Source of the DNA: Methylobacterium sp. Leaf91
GTDB lineage: Bacteria > Pseudomonadota > Alphaproteobacteria > Rhizobiales > Beijerinckiaceae
DNA length: 64,000 nt
Reading direction: 5' to 3'
Assembly: GCF_001422815.1 (NCBI RefSeq)
Contig: NZ_LMMP01000012.1
Coordinates: 256,719 to 320,718, forward strand
The position numbers and the translations under genes are program-made. Under the pieces are notes generated by a model. It saw only the letters and a program-made list of their open reading frames with translations. It had not been told where the DNA came from and did not search any database. The first letter of the stretch is position 1, and every line of letters begins with the position of its first letter. Positions 46,567 to 56,167 of the stretch are shown one piece after another.

Positions 46567-49500
46567 GCAGCTTCTCCTCTTTCGGGTCGACGAAGACCGG
46601 TGAGCAGATCTCGACTTCGACATCCCCGTCGCGCACCGGATCGTAGGCGCGCACGCGCGTCCCATGGCGCTCGGCGCCGCGCCGGATCAACCCGAGCCCG
46701 ATCCAGTGCCCGAGGCTCGGCGAATAGGCGACGGAGGTCATGACACCCTCATCGGCCGCGAGGCTCGGGGCGGCGCCGACGGCGAGGAACCGTGCCCCCG
46801 CGCGCAGGCGCTGGCTGCGGTCGACCGGGCGGAACCCCACGAGGATCGGCCGCTCGGGATCGACGAGGGCCGGGCGCTCCTTCATCACGCGGCCGATATA
46901 GTCCTTCTTTTTGGCGAGCATGCCGCCGAGGCCGATGTCGCGCGCCGTCGTCTGGCCGTTGATCTCGGCACCGGCCGCGTGGCCCTTCTCGATGCGCATC
47001 ACCGAGAGCGCCTCCGAGCCGTAGGCCGTGATGCCGTGGGCCGAGCCGGCCGTCATGACCGCACGCCACGCGGCGTCGCCATAGGCGGCCGGCACAGCCA
47101 GTTCGTAGGCGAGTTCGCCCGAGAACGAGATGCGGAACAGCCGCGCGGGGATGCCCCCTCCGACCGTGATGTCGGCACAGGCCAGGAAGGGGAAGGCCTC
47201 GTTCGACAGGTCGAATCCGGGATCGACGATGCCCCGCAACGTGTCGCGAGCGCGCGGTCCGGCTACCGCATATTGCGCCCATTGCTCGCTCACAGAGACC
47301 ATCTGCACGTCGAGCTCAGGCCACAGCCATTGGTGGCAGAATTCCAAGTGCTGCATGACCTTGGCAGCGTTGGCCGTGGAGGCCGTCATCACAAAATGGC
47401 TCTCGCCCAGCCGCGCGATGGTGCCATCGTCCAGGACGAAGCCGTCCTCACGTAGAAGTACGGCGTAGCGCGCCTTGCCCACGGGTAGCGTGCCGAACGG
47501 ATTGGCGCAGACCCGCTCGATGAGAGCGAGGGCGTCCCGGCCCTGGATGTCGATCTTGCCCAACGTCGTCACGTCGCAGATGCCGACATGGGCGCGCACG
47601 GTATTCACCTCGCGATTGACCGTTTCCAGCCAGTCGCTCTCGCCGGCCTTGGGGAAATAGGCCGGACGAAGCCACAGGCCGGTCTCCACGAAGACCGCGC
47701 CCTGCTCCTCGCACCAGGCATGCGATGGGACATGCCGGGTCGCGCGGAAATCCTTGCCCCGGTGATGCCCGGCGAAAGCGCCGATGGCGACGGGGGTGAA
47801 GGGCGGCCGGAACATCGTGGTGCCGACGCTCGCGACCGGCTGGCCGGTGAGCTCCGCCATGATGCCGAGCCCGGCGAGGTTCGAGGTCTTGCCCTGGTCG
47901 GTGGCCATGCCGAGGGTGGTGTAGCGCTTCAGGAGCTCCACCGCGCGAAAGCCCTCGCGATGGGCGAGCTCCACATCGGAGGCGGCCACGTCGTTCTGGA
48001 AATCGACGAAGGCCTTGCCCCTCGATACCGGCACGCGCCACAGCGGCGTATGGGCGATGCTCTCGGGATCGGTCTTCGGGGTCTCGGGCGCGGCGCCGGC
48101 GAATCCGCAGGCTGAGGCGGCCTCCGCACCGGCCCGGCCGCCGGTCTCCAGGCAGGAGATAAGGGTGAAGGCCCCGCTCGACGCCCCGACGGCCACCATG
48201 CCCGAGGGAAGCGCACCCGGCACGAAGGCGTGGATCGCCTCGTCCCAGACCGGTCGCCGCGACAGATGCGAATCTAGATGCACGATCGGATTCCAGCCAT
48301 TGGCCATGGCGAGGCAGTCGCAGGCGATGGTCTGGCGGCTGCCATAGGTGTCCACCACCTCGATCGCCTCCAGGCCGAGATGCCCCTTCGTACCGGTGAC
48401 GTAGCCATCACAGATCACCTGCGCGCCGACGGCCTCGGCCGCCCGGCGCAGCTCGGCCGGCACCGATGCGCGGGAATCGATCACGGCCACCACCTGTCCG
48501 CCCGCCGCGGCGACATCGGCCACGGTGCGCCAGCCGTCATCGCCCGAGGTGAAGATTGCGACGGCCCGGCCCGGGAGCACGCCGTATCGGTTGAGGTAGG
48601 TCCGCACCGCGCCGGCCAGCATCACGCCGGGCCGGTCGTTGCCGCCGAAGACGTGAGGGCGCTCGATGGCTCCGGCAGCGAGAATGGCTTGCTTTGCCGT
48701 GATCCGCCACAGGCGCTGGCGCGGCGCATGGACGGGGGGCACGGCGAGATGATCGCCGACGCGCTCGACCGCCCCGTAGGCTCCGTGATCGTAGACCCCG
48801 AACAGGGTGGTCCGGCTCAGAATGCGCACCTCCGGCATGCTCGCCAGTTCGGCGAGGGTGTCCGTGGCCCAGTCCGCACCGGATCGGCCGGCGATCTCGC
48901 GCCGGTCGGCAAGCAGGCGCCCGCCCGTCCGGTGATCCTCGTCGACGAGGATGACACGCGCGCCCGACCGTCCGGCGGCCAGGGCTGCGGCGAGCCCAGC
49001 CGGTCCGGCCCCGATGACCAGCACGTCGCAGAACGCGAAGGCCTTGTCGTAAGTATCGGGATCCGGCGCATGGGCGGCCCGGCCGAGGCCGGCGGCGCGG
49101 CGGATCATCGGCTCGTAGAGCTTCTCCCAGAGAGCGGCCGGCCACATGAAGGTCTTGTAGTAGAACCCCGCCGCGAAGACCGGCGCCGCCAGGGCGTTGA
49201 CCGAGAGGGCGTCGTATTTCAGCGACGGCCAGCGATTCTGGCTCGACGCCTCAAGCCCCTCGTAGAGTTCGGCCACGGTGGCGCGGGTGTTCGGCTCCCG
49301 GCGTGCGCCCGAACGCAGTTCGACGAGGGCGTTAGGCTCTTCCGAACCGGCGGTGAGGATGCCGCGCGGGCGGTGGTACTTGAACGACCGGGCGACGAGG
49401 CGCACGCCGTTGGCCAACAGCGCCGAGGCCAGGGTATCGCCCTGAAAACCGCTGTAGCGCTGGCCGTCGAAGGTGAAGTCCAGGGGGCGGCGCCGGTCGA

Positions 49501-49597
49501 TCATGCCGCCGGTCGCGGTACGAAAGCCCTGCCCAACGGCCGTTGCCGGGGAGGCGCCGCTGGGGGAGGCGGTATCCCGAAGGGTGAGCGTGGTCAT
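46559..49597 (-). CDS. mgdC: N-methylglutamate dehydrogenase alpha-type subunit (SoxA-like)
   Basis: 1012 residues, the usual SoxA length. Order: N-terminal ferredoxin-like domain at about 30-115 (FTFDGQRYSGFQGDTLASAL), a pyridine-nucleotide/FAD domain with VLVIGAGPAGLAAALAAGRS near 195 and a second Rossmann motif, then a folate-binding GCV_T domain at about 620-1000 (VCDVTTLGKIDIQGRDAL). The tetrahydrofolate domain accepts the C1 unit from oxidised N-methylglutamate. The context with mgs and gmaS separates it from plain sarcosine oxidase. Overlaps with mgdB and mgdD show coupling. Confidence 0.9.
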   Translation of the reverse strand: MTTLTLRDTASPSGASPATAVGQGFRTATGGMIDRRRPLDFTFDGQRYSGFQGDTLASALLANGVRLVARSFKYHRPRGILTAGSEEPNALVELRSGARREPNTRATVAELYEGLEASSQNRWPSLKYDALSVNALAAPVFAAGFYYKTFMWPAALWEKLYEPMIRRAAGLGRAAHAPDPDTYDKAFAFCDVLVIGAGPAGLAAALAAGRSGARVILVDEDHRTGGRLLADRREIAGRSGADWATDTLAELASMPEVRILSRTTLFGVYDHGAYGAVERVGDHLAVPPVHAPRQRLWRITAKQAILAAGAIERPHVFGGNDRPGVMLAGAVRTYLNRYGVLPGRAVAIFTSGDDGWRTVADVAAAGGQVVAVIDSRASVPAELRRAAEAVGAQVICDGYVTGTKGHLGLEAIEVVDTYGSRQTIACDCLAMANGWNPIVHLDSHLSRRPVWDEAIHAFVPGALPSGMVAVGASSGAFTLISCLETGGRAGAEAASACGFAGAAPETPKTDPESIAHTPLWRVPVSRGKAFVDFQNDVAASDVELAHREGFRAVELLKRYTTLGMATDQGKTSNLAGLGIMAELTGQPVASVGTTMFRPPFTPVAIGAFAGHHRGKDFRATRHVPSHAWCEEQGAVFVETGLWLRPAYFPKAGESDWLETVNREVNTVRAHVGICDVTTLGKIDIQGRDALALIERVCANPFGTLPVGKARYAVLLREDGFVLDDGTIARLGESHFVMTASTANAAKVMQHLEFCHQWLWPELDVQMVSVSEQWAQYAVAGPRARDTLRGIVDPGFDLSNEAFPFLACADITVGGGIPARLFRISFSGELAYELAVPAAYGDAAWRAVMTAGSAHGITAYGSEALSVMRIEKGHAAGAEINGQTTARDIGLGGMLAKKKDYIGRVMKERPALVDPERPILVGFRPVDRSQRLRAGARFLAVGAAPSLAADEGVMTSVAYSPSLGHWIGLGLIRRGAERHGTRVRAYDPVRDGDVEVEICSPVFVDPKEEKLRV

Positions 49598-49881
49598 GCG
49601 ACCTCTCCTGTCCGACGGCTCAGCGCGACCTCGCGGGCGGAGGACACCCCGGTGATCTCGTGGGTGCGCGTGTCTCGATCGACCACGAGCCAGGAGCGGC
49701 AGCCGGCGCCGTGATACCAGAGCTCGCGATGGGGGCCGGCCGGGTTGTCACGCAGGTAGACGTAGTCGTGCATGGCGGCGGGAGGCGCTTCCATGCCGTC
49801 GGGCCGGATCGGCGCGGCGTCGCCGAGATAGCTGAACTCGCCGTTGTCGCGGGGCCCGCAATGGGGGCATCGGATACGCAT
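49594..49881 (-). CDS. mgdB: N-methylglutamate dehydrogenase delta-type subunit (SoxD-like)
   Basis: 95 residues. The start MRIRCPHCGPRDNGEFSYLG holds the C-x-x-C zinc-binding pair of sarcosine oxidase delta, completed by HGAGCRSWL further on. The delta subunit binds zinc and stabilises the complex. It overlaps the mgdC start by four bases and follows mgdA by 30 bp. Confidence 0.9.
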   Translation of the reverse strand: MRIRCPHCGPRDNGEFSYLGDAAPIRPDGMEAPPAAMHDYVYLRDNPAGPHRELWYHGAGCRSWLVVDRDTRTHEITGVSSAREVALSRRTGEVA

Positions 49882-49911
49882 GATCGTCGTTCCCTCAATC
49901 CAGATCCGCGC

Positions 49912-51162
49912 TCAATGCAGGTTCGGTTGGGCGCCCATGCCCTTCTCGTCGATGAGATGGCCGGTGGCGAAACGGTCGAGCCGGTAGGCGGCGGCGTCCC
50001 CATGCGACGTGTCGCGGGCGATGAGATGGGCAAAACAGAACCCCGCCGCCGGGGTCGCCTTGAAGCCGCCGTAACACCAGCCCGCATTGAGATAGAGACC
50101 GTCGACGGGAGTACGGTCGATGATCGGGCTGCCATCCATGGACATGTCCATGATCCCGCCCCAGTGCCGCAGCAGCCGCAGGCGCCCGAGGCCTGGCCAC
50201 AAGGCCATGCCGCCCTCCATCACGTCCTCGATCGTCGCGAGGTTGCCGCGCTGGGCGTAGGAATTGTAGCCGTCGATGTCGCCGCCGAAGACGAGGCCGC
50301 CCTTGTCCGACTGGCTGACGTAGAAATGTCCGGCCCCGAAGGTCATCACCGTGTCGATGAGAGGCTTCACGCCCTCGCTGACGAAGGCCTGGAGCACGTG
50401 GCTCTCGATCGGCAGGCGCAGATCGGCCATGGAGGCCAGCAGCGATGTCGAGCCCGCCACCGAGAGCGCAACCTTCTTCGCCCGGATGAAGCCACGGCTC
50501 GTCTCGACCCCGACCACCCGCCCATTCTCGCGGCGGATGCCGGTGACGGCGCAGTTCTGGACTATGTCGACGCCCCGGTCACTGGCCGCGCGGGCATAGC
50601 CCCAGGCCACGGCGTCGTGGCGCACGGTGCCGCCCCGACGCTGGAGGAGACCGCCCTTCACGGGAAAGCGCGCATTGTCGAAATCGATGAACGGCACCAT
50701 TCCCCGAACCCCCTCGCGGTCGAGGAGTTCGGCATCGATACCCGCCATCCGCATGGCGTTGCCGCGCCGGGCATAGGCATCACGCTGCGCATCCGAATGG
50801 TAGAGATTCAGCACGCCGCGCTGGCTCACCATGGCGTTGTAGTTGATGTCCTGCTCCAGCCCCTCCCAGAGCTTCATCGACCGTTCGTAGAACGGGATGT
50901 TGCCGGCGAGCCCATAATTAGAGCGGACGATGGTGGTGTTGCGCCCGACATTGCCGGAGCCGACATGGCTCTTCTCCAGCACGGCGACGTTGGTGATGCC
51001 GTGCTCCTTGGCGAGATAATAGGCGGTCGCGAGACCGTGGCCGCCGCCACCGACGATGACGACATCATACTCGGCCTTGGGCGCGGCATCGCGCCATTGG
51101 GGCTTCCAATCACGCTGGCCACGCAGGGCCTGACCCAGGACGCTGAGGAGGGAATAGCGCAT
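49912..51162 (-). CDS. mgdA: N-methylglutamate dehydrogenase beta-type subunit (SoxB-like)
   Basis: 416 residues from ATG 51162. FAD site VVIVGGGGHGLATAYYLA (about 34-51), the flavoprotein segments GRNTTIVRSNYGLAGN and GGIMDMSMDGSPIIDRTPVD, and AGWCYGGFKATPAAG near the C-terminus follow the sarcosine oxidase beta pattern. It oxidises the N-methyl group of N-methylglutamate. As first gene of mgdABCD, it is divergent from the GlxA-like regulator, with a 144-bp promoter region. An in-frame start at 51237 is rejected because family proteins begin at MRYSLLSVL. Confidence 0.92.
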   Translation of the reverse strand: MRYSLLSVLGQALRGQRDWKPQWRDAAPKAEYDVVIVGGGGHGLATAYYLAKEHGITNVAVLEKSHVGSGNVGRNTTIVRSNYGLAGNIPFYERSMKLWEGLEQDINYNAMVSQRGVLNLYHSDAQRDAYARRGNAMRMAGIDAELLDREGVRGMVPFIDFDNARFPVKGGLLQRRGGTVRHDAVAWGYARAASDRGVDIVQNCAVTGIRRENGRVVGVETSRGFIRAKKVALSVAGSTSLLASMADLRLPIESHVLQAFVSEGVKPLIDTVMTFGAGHFYVSQSDKGGLVFGGDIDGYNSYAQRGNLATIEDVMEGGMALWPGLGRLRLLRHWGGIMDMSMDGSPIIDRTPVDGLYLNAGWCYGGFKATPAAGFCFAHLIARDTSHGDAAAYRLDRFATGHLIDEKGMGAQPNLH

Positions 51163-51306
51163 GGCGGGACATGCTCCGGGGCTGGTTGCGGCGTGTGTCA
51201 CCTTGAGTAGCGTATCGCCGGCTAACGCCCCTTGCATTTTGCGACGTCATTCGGACAATTTGCGCAGAAATGAACGGCCGTCCTCTAGCGCCAAAGTCCC
51301 CGAATC

Positions 51307-52299
51307 TTGCCCGATCTCGCCCTTGACGCCACGGCATCGGAAAAGCCGGCGCCGCTGACCGTCGGCTTCATCTTGCTGCCGGGCTTTCCGCTCATGTCCT
51401 ACGCGGCCGCGGTCGAGCCCATGCGGGCGGCCAACACCCTTCTGGAAAGCGAAGTCTACCGCTGGTGGCATGCGGCACCGGGCGGAGGCGCCGTCCAGGC
51501 TTCCAACGGAATTGCGATCCTGCCTGATGTCGATGTCGGCGACACCAAGCTCGACGCCGACCGTGTCTTCGTCTGTGCGGGGGGAAATCCCGCCGCCTTC
51601 GACGACCCAGCCCTGACCGCTTGGCTTCGCCATCTCGCCCGGCGGGGGATCACGCTCGGCGGCATTTCCGGAGGGCCTTACCTGCTCGCCCGTGCGGGTC
51701 TGCTGACGGGGCGCCGTTGCACGCTCCACTGGGAGCATGTTCCCGCCTTCGAGGAACGCTACCCGGATATCGAGGTCGTGCGCTCCCTCTTCGAGATCCA
51801 GGACGATCGGATCACCTGCTCGGGCGGCATCGCCGCCCTCGACCTGATGCTCAACCTGATCGAGCGCGACCACGGTCCGGGCCTCGCCAACGGCGTCAGC
51901 GACTGGTTTTTGCACAACCAGATTCGCGAGGGCCTGAGTCCGCAGAGGATGGACCTCCGCCTGCGGATCGGGGTGCGCGACCCGCGGCTGCTCCGGGTCC
52001 TCGCCGCGATGGAAGCCAATCTGGAAACGCCGCTCTCGCGGCAGGGACTGGCCGATCTCGCCCGCGTGTCGATCCGTCAGCTCGAGCTACTCTTCAGAAA
52101 CCGGATCGGCATCAGTCTTCACCAGCATTATCTCGCCCTGCGGCTCGACCGGGCCCATCAGCTCCGCCGCGAGAGCGCGCTGAGCTCGGCGGATATCGCC
52201 ATGGCGACGGGATTTGCCAATGCGGCCGAACTCGCCCGAGCCGAACGCCGGAGGCGCCTCAAGGCCACAACCCCGCCTAGCAAAACCGGCGAGGGGTGA
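51307..52299 (+). CDS. GlxA-family AraC-type regulator
   Basis: 330 residues from TTG 51307, which is weak but gives the usual length. The N-terminal DJ-1/PfpI-like domain spans about 15-190 (VGFILLPGFPLMSYAAAVEP, GGISGGPYLLARAGLL, TCSGGIAALDLMLNLIE). The C-terminal AraC HTH runs from about 215 (VLAAMEANLETPLSRQGLAD, VSIRQLELLFRNRIG). Relatives control quaternary-amine and amine catabolism. Divergent from mgdA, it is the best candidate for activating the mgd genes. The second HTH (GFANAAELARAERRRRLK) departs slightly from the usual form. Confidence 0.85.
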   Translation: MPDLALDATASEKPAPLTVGFILLPGFPLMSYAAAVEPMRAANTLLESEVYRWWHAAPGGGAVQASNGIAILPDVDVGDTKLDADRVFVCAGGNPAAFDDPALTAWLRHLARRGITLGGISGGPYLLARAGLLTGRRCTLHWEHVPAFEERYPDIEVVRSLFEIQDDRITCSGGIAALDLMLNLIERDHGPGLANGVSDWFLHNQIREGLSPQRMDLRLRIGVRDPRLLRVLAAMEANLETPLSRQGLADLARVSIRQLELLFRNRIGISLHQHYLALRLDRAHQLRRESALSSADIAMATGFANAAELARAERRRRLKATTPPSKTGEG

Positions 52300-52359
52300 G
52301 AGGGCCGTTCCGGGACGGGCGTCCGCGCCGGAACGGCCGCCTTCGAGGGGAACGAAGGC

Positions 52360-52734
52360 TCAGCGCCCGTACGCGGTCCGGTGGATGTCGAAGGCCGCGT
52401 CGGCCCGGACAGGATCGAGGCGGGGCGAGGCGGCGTTCCTGCGCGGCGCGCGACGAGCCGCGAAACGGTCCCGAGCCGCCTTGGCGGCCTTCTCGACGCT
52501 GGCGAAGACGAGCCCGTCGAGGGGGTCGAAATCACGGCCGGACGAGAAGAACCGGACGCCGCCCCGTTCGGGCACGGCGATTCCGGCCGTCACGTCGCCG
52601 ATTTCGATCACCCGTGGCGGCGGGGCGGTATGAAGGCGGTTACGGGCACGGGCCTCGAGATGATCCGCCCGGGCATCAGGCGTGTGCAATCGGTTCAACG
52701 CCCTGTGGGCGTCGTCCTGGTGAAAGTGGGGCAT
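52360..52734 (-). CDS. conserved hypothetical protein
   Basis: 124 residues from ATG 52734 with CAGGAGAC upstream. The N-terminal 40 residues are His/Arg-rich (HFHQDDAHRALNRLHTPDAR). The middle (VIEIGDVTAGIAVPERGGVR, FFSSGRDFDPLDGLVF) has the look of a folded alpha/beta segment, and the end is Arg/Ala-rich. No family is recognised. No membrane segment. The ribosome binding site and composition support a real gene. Confidence 0.55.
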   Translation of the reverse strand: MPHFHQDDAHRALNRLHTPDARADHLEARARNRLHTAPPPRVIEIGDVTAGIAVPERGGVRFFSSGRDFDPLDGLVFASVEKAAKAARDRFAARRAPRRNAASPRLDPVRADAAFDIHRTAYGR

Positions 52735-53129
52735 GGTGTCGAAGTCTCCTGGCGCGGCCTAACGGCCATCTGCTGAAAGCAATCGGATCTGACGGGTGGG
52801 TCAGCATCGACAGCGGGAGCAGGCACAAAAGAGACTTTGGAACGAGGGTCGATCAGTCACGGCAAGTCATCCTTTCGATGAAGGACCACGAGGCGCGAGC
52901 GCTCCGCAGTGCTTTAGCGTTTGATGACGCGGCGCAAGCTACACACTTCAAATCACCGCGACGGACCAAGCCATCCGGTCTGGAGCCGCACCTCTAAAAT
53001 GAGAGCAACACGTCGCTTCGTCAACGGATGCATCTTCCGAATGCATGCAGTCTTGTGGCAGGAATGACGCCTGGACCCACGAAGCGCAGGCGATTTCTTC
53101 GGAGGGTGGTTTTTTGGAGTGCGCCGCGG
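52735..53129. other. no gene seen
   Basis: About 395 bases between the hypothetical protein start and the HAD gene end. Slightly more AT-rich than neighbours; no convincing gene or RNA structure was seen. Confidence 0.45.
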
Positions 53130-53903
53130 TCAAGCGGACGCGGCGGCCACGCGCCCGATCAGGCCGGCAAGGTCGCGATGATGCCCGTAGACCCGTTCAG
53201 CACCGGCCGCGATCAGGTCCGCTCCCGTGGAATCGTGCAGCCAATGCCCTCCGCCGGTGAAGCCCAGGACGCGCATCCCCGCGGCGCGCGCCGCCGTGAC
53301 GCCAGGCACGCTATCCTCCACCACGAGGCATCGGCCAGGAGCGAAGCCCATCTCGGCAGCGGCAAGGAGGAACAGGTCGGGAGCCGGCTTGCCGCGGGAG
53401 ACCATGGTCGCCGAGAAGATACGGCCCTCGAACAGGGGCAACAGGCCGGTGAGGCCGAGCGAATGGGCGAGCCGCGCCGGATCGCTGCTGGACGCGACGC
53501 AGCTCGGAAGCTCCAGTGACCGCACCGCCAGCGCGATCCCCTCCATGGCGCGCAGGTCGCGGTCGAAGGCGCGAAGGGTTTCGGCTTTCACCGCCTCGAC
53601 GAAGCCGTCGGGCGCGGCGATCCCGTAATCGCGCTCGATATGCCCCATGATCGACGTCATGGATGTGCCGGCGAAGCGCTCCCTCACCGTATCCACATCG
53701 ATGACCACTCCGATCCGATTGAGCCCGGCAGTCAGCGTCCCGAGACTCAGGGGCTCGCTATCGACCAGCACGCCGTCGCAATCGAAGATCACCAGTTCGG
53801 TGGGAGTTTCGGGCTCGGTCGGCAAAGCGCTGGTCCGCTGGAAATGTCTGGGCCGGGCTGTGCCACGGAGGCGTCTCGGGGCGCAATGGCAGTCCTCGCG
53901 CAC
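53130..53903 (-). CDS. HAD-superfamily phosphatase (beta-phosphoglucomutase-like)
   Basis: 257 residues from GTG 53903; a TTG at 53825 just before the conserved core (TELVIFDCDGVLVDSEPL) is equally possible. HAD motif I FDCDGVLVDSE has the nucleophile Asp, motif II is in PSCVASSSDPARLAHSL, motif III Lys in GKPAPDLFLLAA, and motif IV in LVVEDSVPGV. The cap is of the subfamily IA type, as in beta-PGM and phosphoglycolate phosphatase. It should dephosphorylate a small sugar phosphate; the substrate is unknown. Confidence 0.85.
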   Translation of the reverse strand: MREDCHCAPRRLRGTARPRHFQRTSALPTEPETPTELVIFDCDGVLVDSEPLSLGTLTAGLNRIGVVIDVDTVRERFAGTSMTSIMGHIERDYGIAAPDGFVEAVKAETLRAFDRDLRAMEGIALAVRSLELPSCVASSSDPARLAHSLGLTGLLPLFEGRIFSATMVSRGKPAPDLFLLAAAEMGFAPGRCLVVEDSVPGVTAARAAGMRVLGFTGGGHWLHDSTGADLIAAGAERVYGHHRDLAGLIGRVAAASA

Positions 53904-54004
53904 TCATTGCCGGGACGGCGTGCGCCTCGGACACCTTGCGCCTCGCGACGGCGGCCCGTAATCCCGCAAGGCCGGCATGGGAGCCGGCTTGTGTGCAAGC
54001 CGCG

Positions 54005-54325
54005 ATGCTCCGCTTTCTCAGCCGCCTCCTCGGATACGTCGTCCTCGCGGCGGGCTTTGTCGGCCTCGTCTATGATGGCGCGCGTTCGATCGCCAATAAC
54101 GGCGTGCGCGTCACCAGCCTGAGCGACCTGCTGATGACACTGTTCAAGGAGCGCGGAAGCGCGCTTCAGGGCGCGGTGGAGAGCGTGGCGCCATGGCTTT
54201 GGCAAGCCCTCGTCCTGCCGCTGACCCTGGCCCCCGCCTGCCTCCTCGGCCTCGGCCTGGGGGCTTTCCTGCTCTGGCTCGGCCAGCCGCCCCGCGAGCC
54301 GATCGGCTTCCTCAGCCGGCCCTGA
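54005..54325 (+). CDS. small two-helix membrane protein
   Basis: 106 residues from ATG 54005. One N-terminal helix (LLGYVVLAAGFVGLVYDGAR) and one C-terminal helix (LTLAPACLLGLGLGAFLLWL) flank a soluble segment of about 45 residues. The tail ends PREPIGFLSRP. No family is recognised with confidence. It stands upstream of msrA on the same strand, with about 100 bp between. Confidence 0.65.
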   Translation: MLRFLSRLLGYVVLAAGFVGLVYDGARSIANNGVRVTSLSDLLMTLFKERGSALQGAVESVAPWLWQALVLPLTLAPACLLGLGLGAFLLWLGQPPREPIGFLSRP

Positions 54326-54424
54326 CATCGACGTCCGGCGGCATGGCCGTTTCGACACGGGGCATTCAGGAACGGGGCCGGCACCCCATATAGGGGACAT
54401 CCCGCCCTCTCATGGAGGCCCCCG

Positions 54425-55084
54425 ATGCTCCAGTTCTTCCGCAAGCGTCCCGAGATGCCGAGCGCCACCGATGCGTTGCCCGGCCGGTCGACGCCGATTC
54501 CCACCACCGAGACCCATTTCGTCAACGGCAATCCGCTGAAAGGCCCTTATCCGGAGGGAACCGAGCAGATCGTCCTGGGACTCGGCTGCTTCTGGGGCAC
54601 CGAGCGCAAGTTTTGGCAATTGCCGGACGGAATCGTCGTGACGGCGGTGGGGTACGCTGGCGGCTTCACGCCCAACCCGACTTACGAGGAGGTCTGCTCG
54701 GGCATGACCGGCCATAACGAGGTTGTCCTCGTCGTCTACGATCCGGCCGTGCGCCCTCTGGAGGCAGTGCTCAAGACGTTCTTCGAGAGCCATGACCCAA
54801 CCCAGGGCATGCGCCAGGGCAACGATGTCGGCACGCAGTACCGTTCGGGAATCTACACGGCGAACAAGGCGCAGGCCGAGACCGCCCGACGCGTTCGGGA
54901 GGTCTACGGAGAGGCCTTGAAGGCACGCGGGTTCGGCGAGATCACGACGGAGATCGTCCCGCTCGATACGTTCTACTTCGCCGAGGGCTACCATCAGCAA
55001 TACCTTGCCAAGAACCCGGCTGGCTATTGCGGTGTAGGCGGCACCGGAGTGACCTGTCCGGTCGGAACCGGGATCGCCGCCTGA
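54425..55084 (+). CDS. msrA: peptide-methionine (S)-S-oxide reductase MsrA
   Basis: 219 residues with the catalytic GCFWG motif (Cys55), the substrate pocket [19 protein letters not shown] and [13 protein letters not shown]-terminal Cys residues ([15 protein letters not shown]) are the resolving cysteines. It reduces methionine-S-sulfoxide in proteins using thioredoxin. There is no signal peptide, so it is cytoplasmic. A hairpin terminator follows at 55137-55164. Confidence 0.93.
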   Translation: MLQFFRKRPEMPSATDALPGRSTPIPTTETHFVNGNPLKGPYPEGTEQIVLGLGCFWGTERKFWQLPDGIVVTAVGYAGGFTPNPTYEEVCSGMTGHNEVVLVVYDPAVRPLEAVLKTFFESHDPTQGMRQGNDVGTQYRSGIYTANKAQAETARRVREVYGEALKARGFGEITTEIVPLDTFYFAEGYHQQYLAKNPAGYCGVGGTGVTCPVGTGIAA

Positions 55085-55136
55085 GGCGCCCGGCTTATCC
55101 AAGCCCAAACCTTGTCGAGCTTGGCGGTACATGGCA

Positions 55137-55164
55137 AACCCCCGCCCGGTCGGACGGGGGTTTT
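55137..55164 (+). terminator. Rho-independent terminator after msrA
   Basis: AACCCCCG (55137-55144) pairs with CGGGGGTT (55155-55162) around a 10-nt loop, and the 3' side continues to TTTT. It lies about 50 bases after the msrA stop and just before the next gene start. Confidence 0.75.
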
Positions 55165-55171
55165 GGGACAG

Positions 55172-55675
55172 ATGGTCGAACAGGTTTTCGAACGCGTACT
55201 TTTCGCGTGTCGCTGGCTGCTGGCGCCCTTCTATGCCGCACTGGGCATCGGCATCGTCGTGCTGCTGGTCAAGCTGCTGCAGGAACTCGCCTACTTCGTC
55301 TTGCACATGTGGAGCGCCACTGAGTCGCAGATCATTCTCGGCGTGCTGACTCTGGTCGATCTGTCCTTCACCGCATCCTTGCTCATCATCGTGATGTTTT
55401 CGGGATACGAGAACTTCGTCTCGAAGATCGATCATACGGACCATAAGGACTGGCCCGAATGGATGGGGACGATCGACTTCACCGGACTGAAGCTGAAGCT
55501 GATGTCTTCGATCGTCGCTATCTCGGCGATCTCGCTGCTGAAAGCCTTCATGGACATCAAGGCGACACCGGACCGAGAGCTGTACTGGCTCGTCGGTCTC
55601 CACATGGTCTTCGTCGTCTCCGGCATCCTGATGGCCCTGACGGATCGGATCGCCGCCGGGCATCACGACAAGTAG
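55172..55675 (+). CDS. YqhA/UPF0114-family membrane protein
   Basis: 167 residues from ATG 55172. Three to four transmembrane helices (FYAALGIGIVVLLVKLLQEL, ILGVLTLVDLSFTASLLIIV, GLHMVFVVSGILMAL). The segments MFSGYENFVSKID, KDWPEWMGTIDFTGLKLKLM and SSIVAISAISLLKAFMD are the signature of UPF0114 (E. coli YqhA). The function is unknown; distant similarity to membrane stress proteins has been noted. An earlier in-frame start at 55112 would place the start inside the msrA terminator. Confidence 0.88.
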   Translation: MVEQVFERVLFACRWLLAPFYAALGIGIVVLLVKLLQELAYFVLHMWSATESQIILGVLTLVDLSFTASLLIIVMFSGYENFVSKIDHTDHKDWPEWMGTIDFTGLKLKLMSSIVAISAISLLKAFMDIKATPDRELYWLVGLHMVFVVSGILMALTDRIAAGHHDK

Positions 55676-55697
55676 GAACGTTCTGGGAGTCGGCTCG

Positions 55698-56012
55698 ATG
55701 ACCCGTGCGGAAGCCGTCGGTAAAGCGCTTCGGATCCTTGCTCCGCGCCTTCCCGCCTTCGAGACGGATTCCGTCCTTGCCCGGGCGCTGGCCAGTCCTG
55801 GCCTACGGAATGCGAGCCCCGAGACCGCGGCATGGCTCGCCCTCGTCGCCTTCGCCCGCCACGTCTTCACCGAATACGAATCCTATCTCGAAGAGGGCTA
55901 CGACCGGGACAGCGCCCGCCATTTCGTCCTCGACGAGCTCAACGAGACGTTGCGCGGCTGGGGCGTGCGCCGAACCGTGTCCGAGGACGTAGAACAACCG
56001 GACGAGGAGTGA
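55698..56012 (+). CDS. DUF2293-domain protein
   Basis: 104 residues. SPETAAWLALVAFARHVFTE followed by EGYDRDSARHFVLDELN is the conserved DUF2293 core found in alphaproteobacteria. Helical and acidic at the C-terminus, no membrane segment. Function unknown. It starts 22 bases after the YqhA-type gene, so the two are probably co-transcribed. Confidence 0.78.
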   Translation: MTRAEAVGKALRILAPRLPAFETDSVLARALASPGLRNASPETAAWLALVAFARHVFTEYESYLEEGYDRDSARHFVLDELNETLRGWGVRRTVSEDVEQPDEE

Positions 56013-56167
56013 CCCCCGCGTCGGCCCCGCCCCGCAAGGGGGGCGTGGCGCCTGGCTTGACCCTTCGGATAGGCGCCCTGCCGAAGTACATCTCTGCGGG
56101 AAACCTTTCCGGCGGCGCAACCGTTTCCACGATCGAGGGGGCCTCGACCGTTCACAGGACAGTGGCC

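Noticed and set aside
45949..51162. Plain sarcosine oxidase operon (soxBDAG)
   Set aside because: Subunits are alike, but linkage to gmaS and mgsABC favours N-methylglutamate dehydrogenase.
48278..51210. Two long plus-strand frames across mgdA-mgdC
   Set aside because: Antisense shadows of well-conserved mgd genes with no domain signals.
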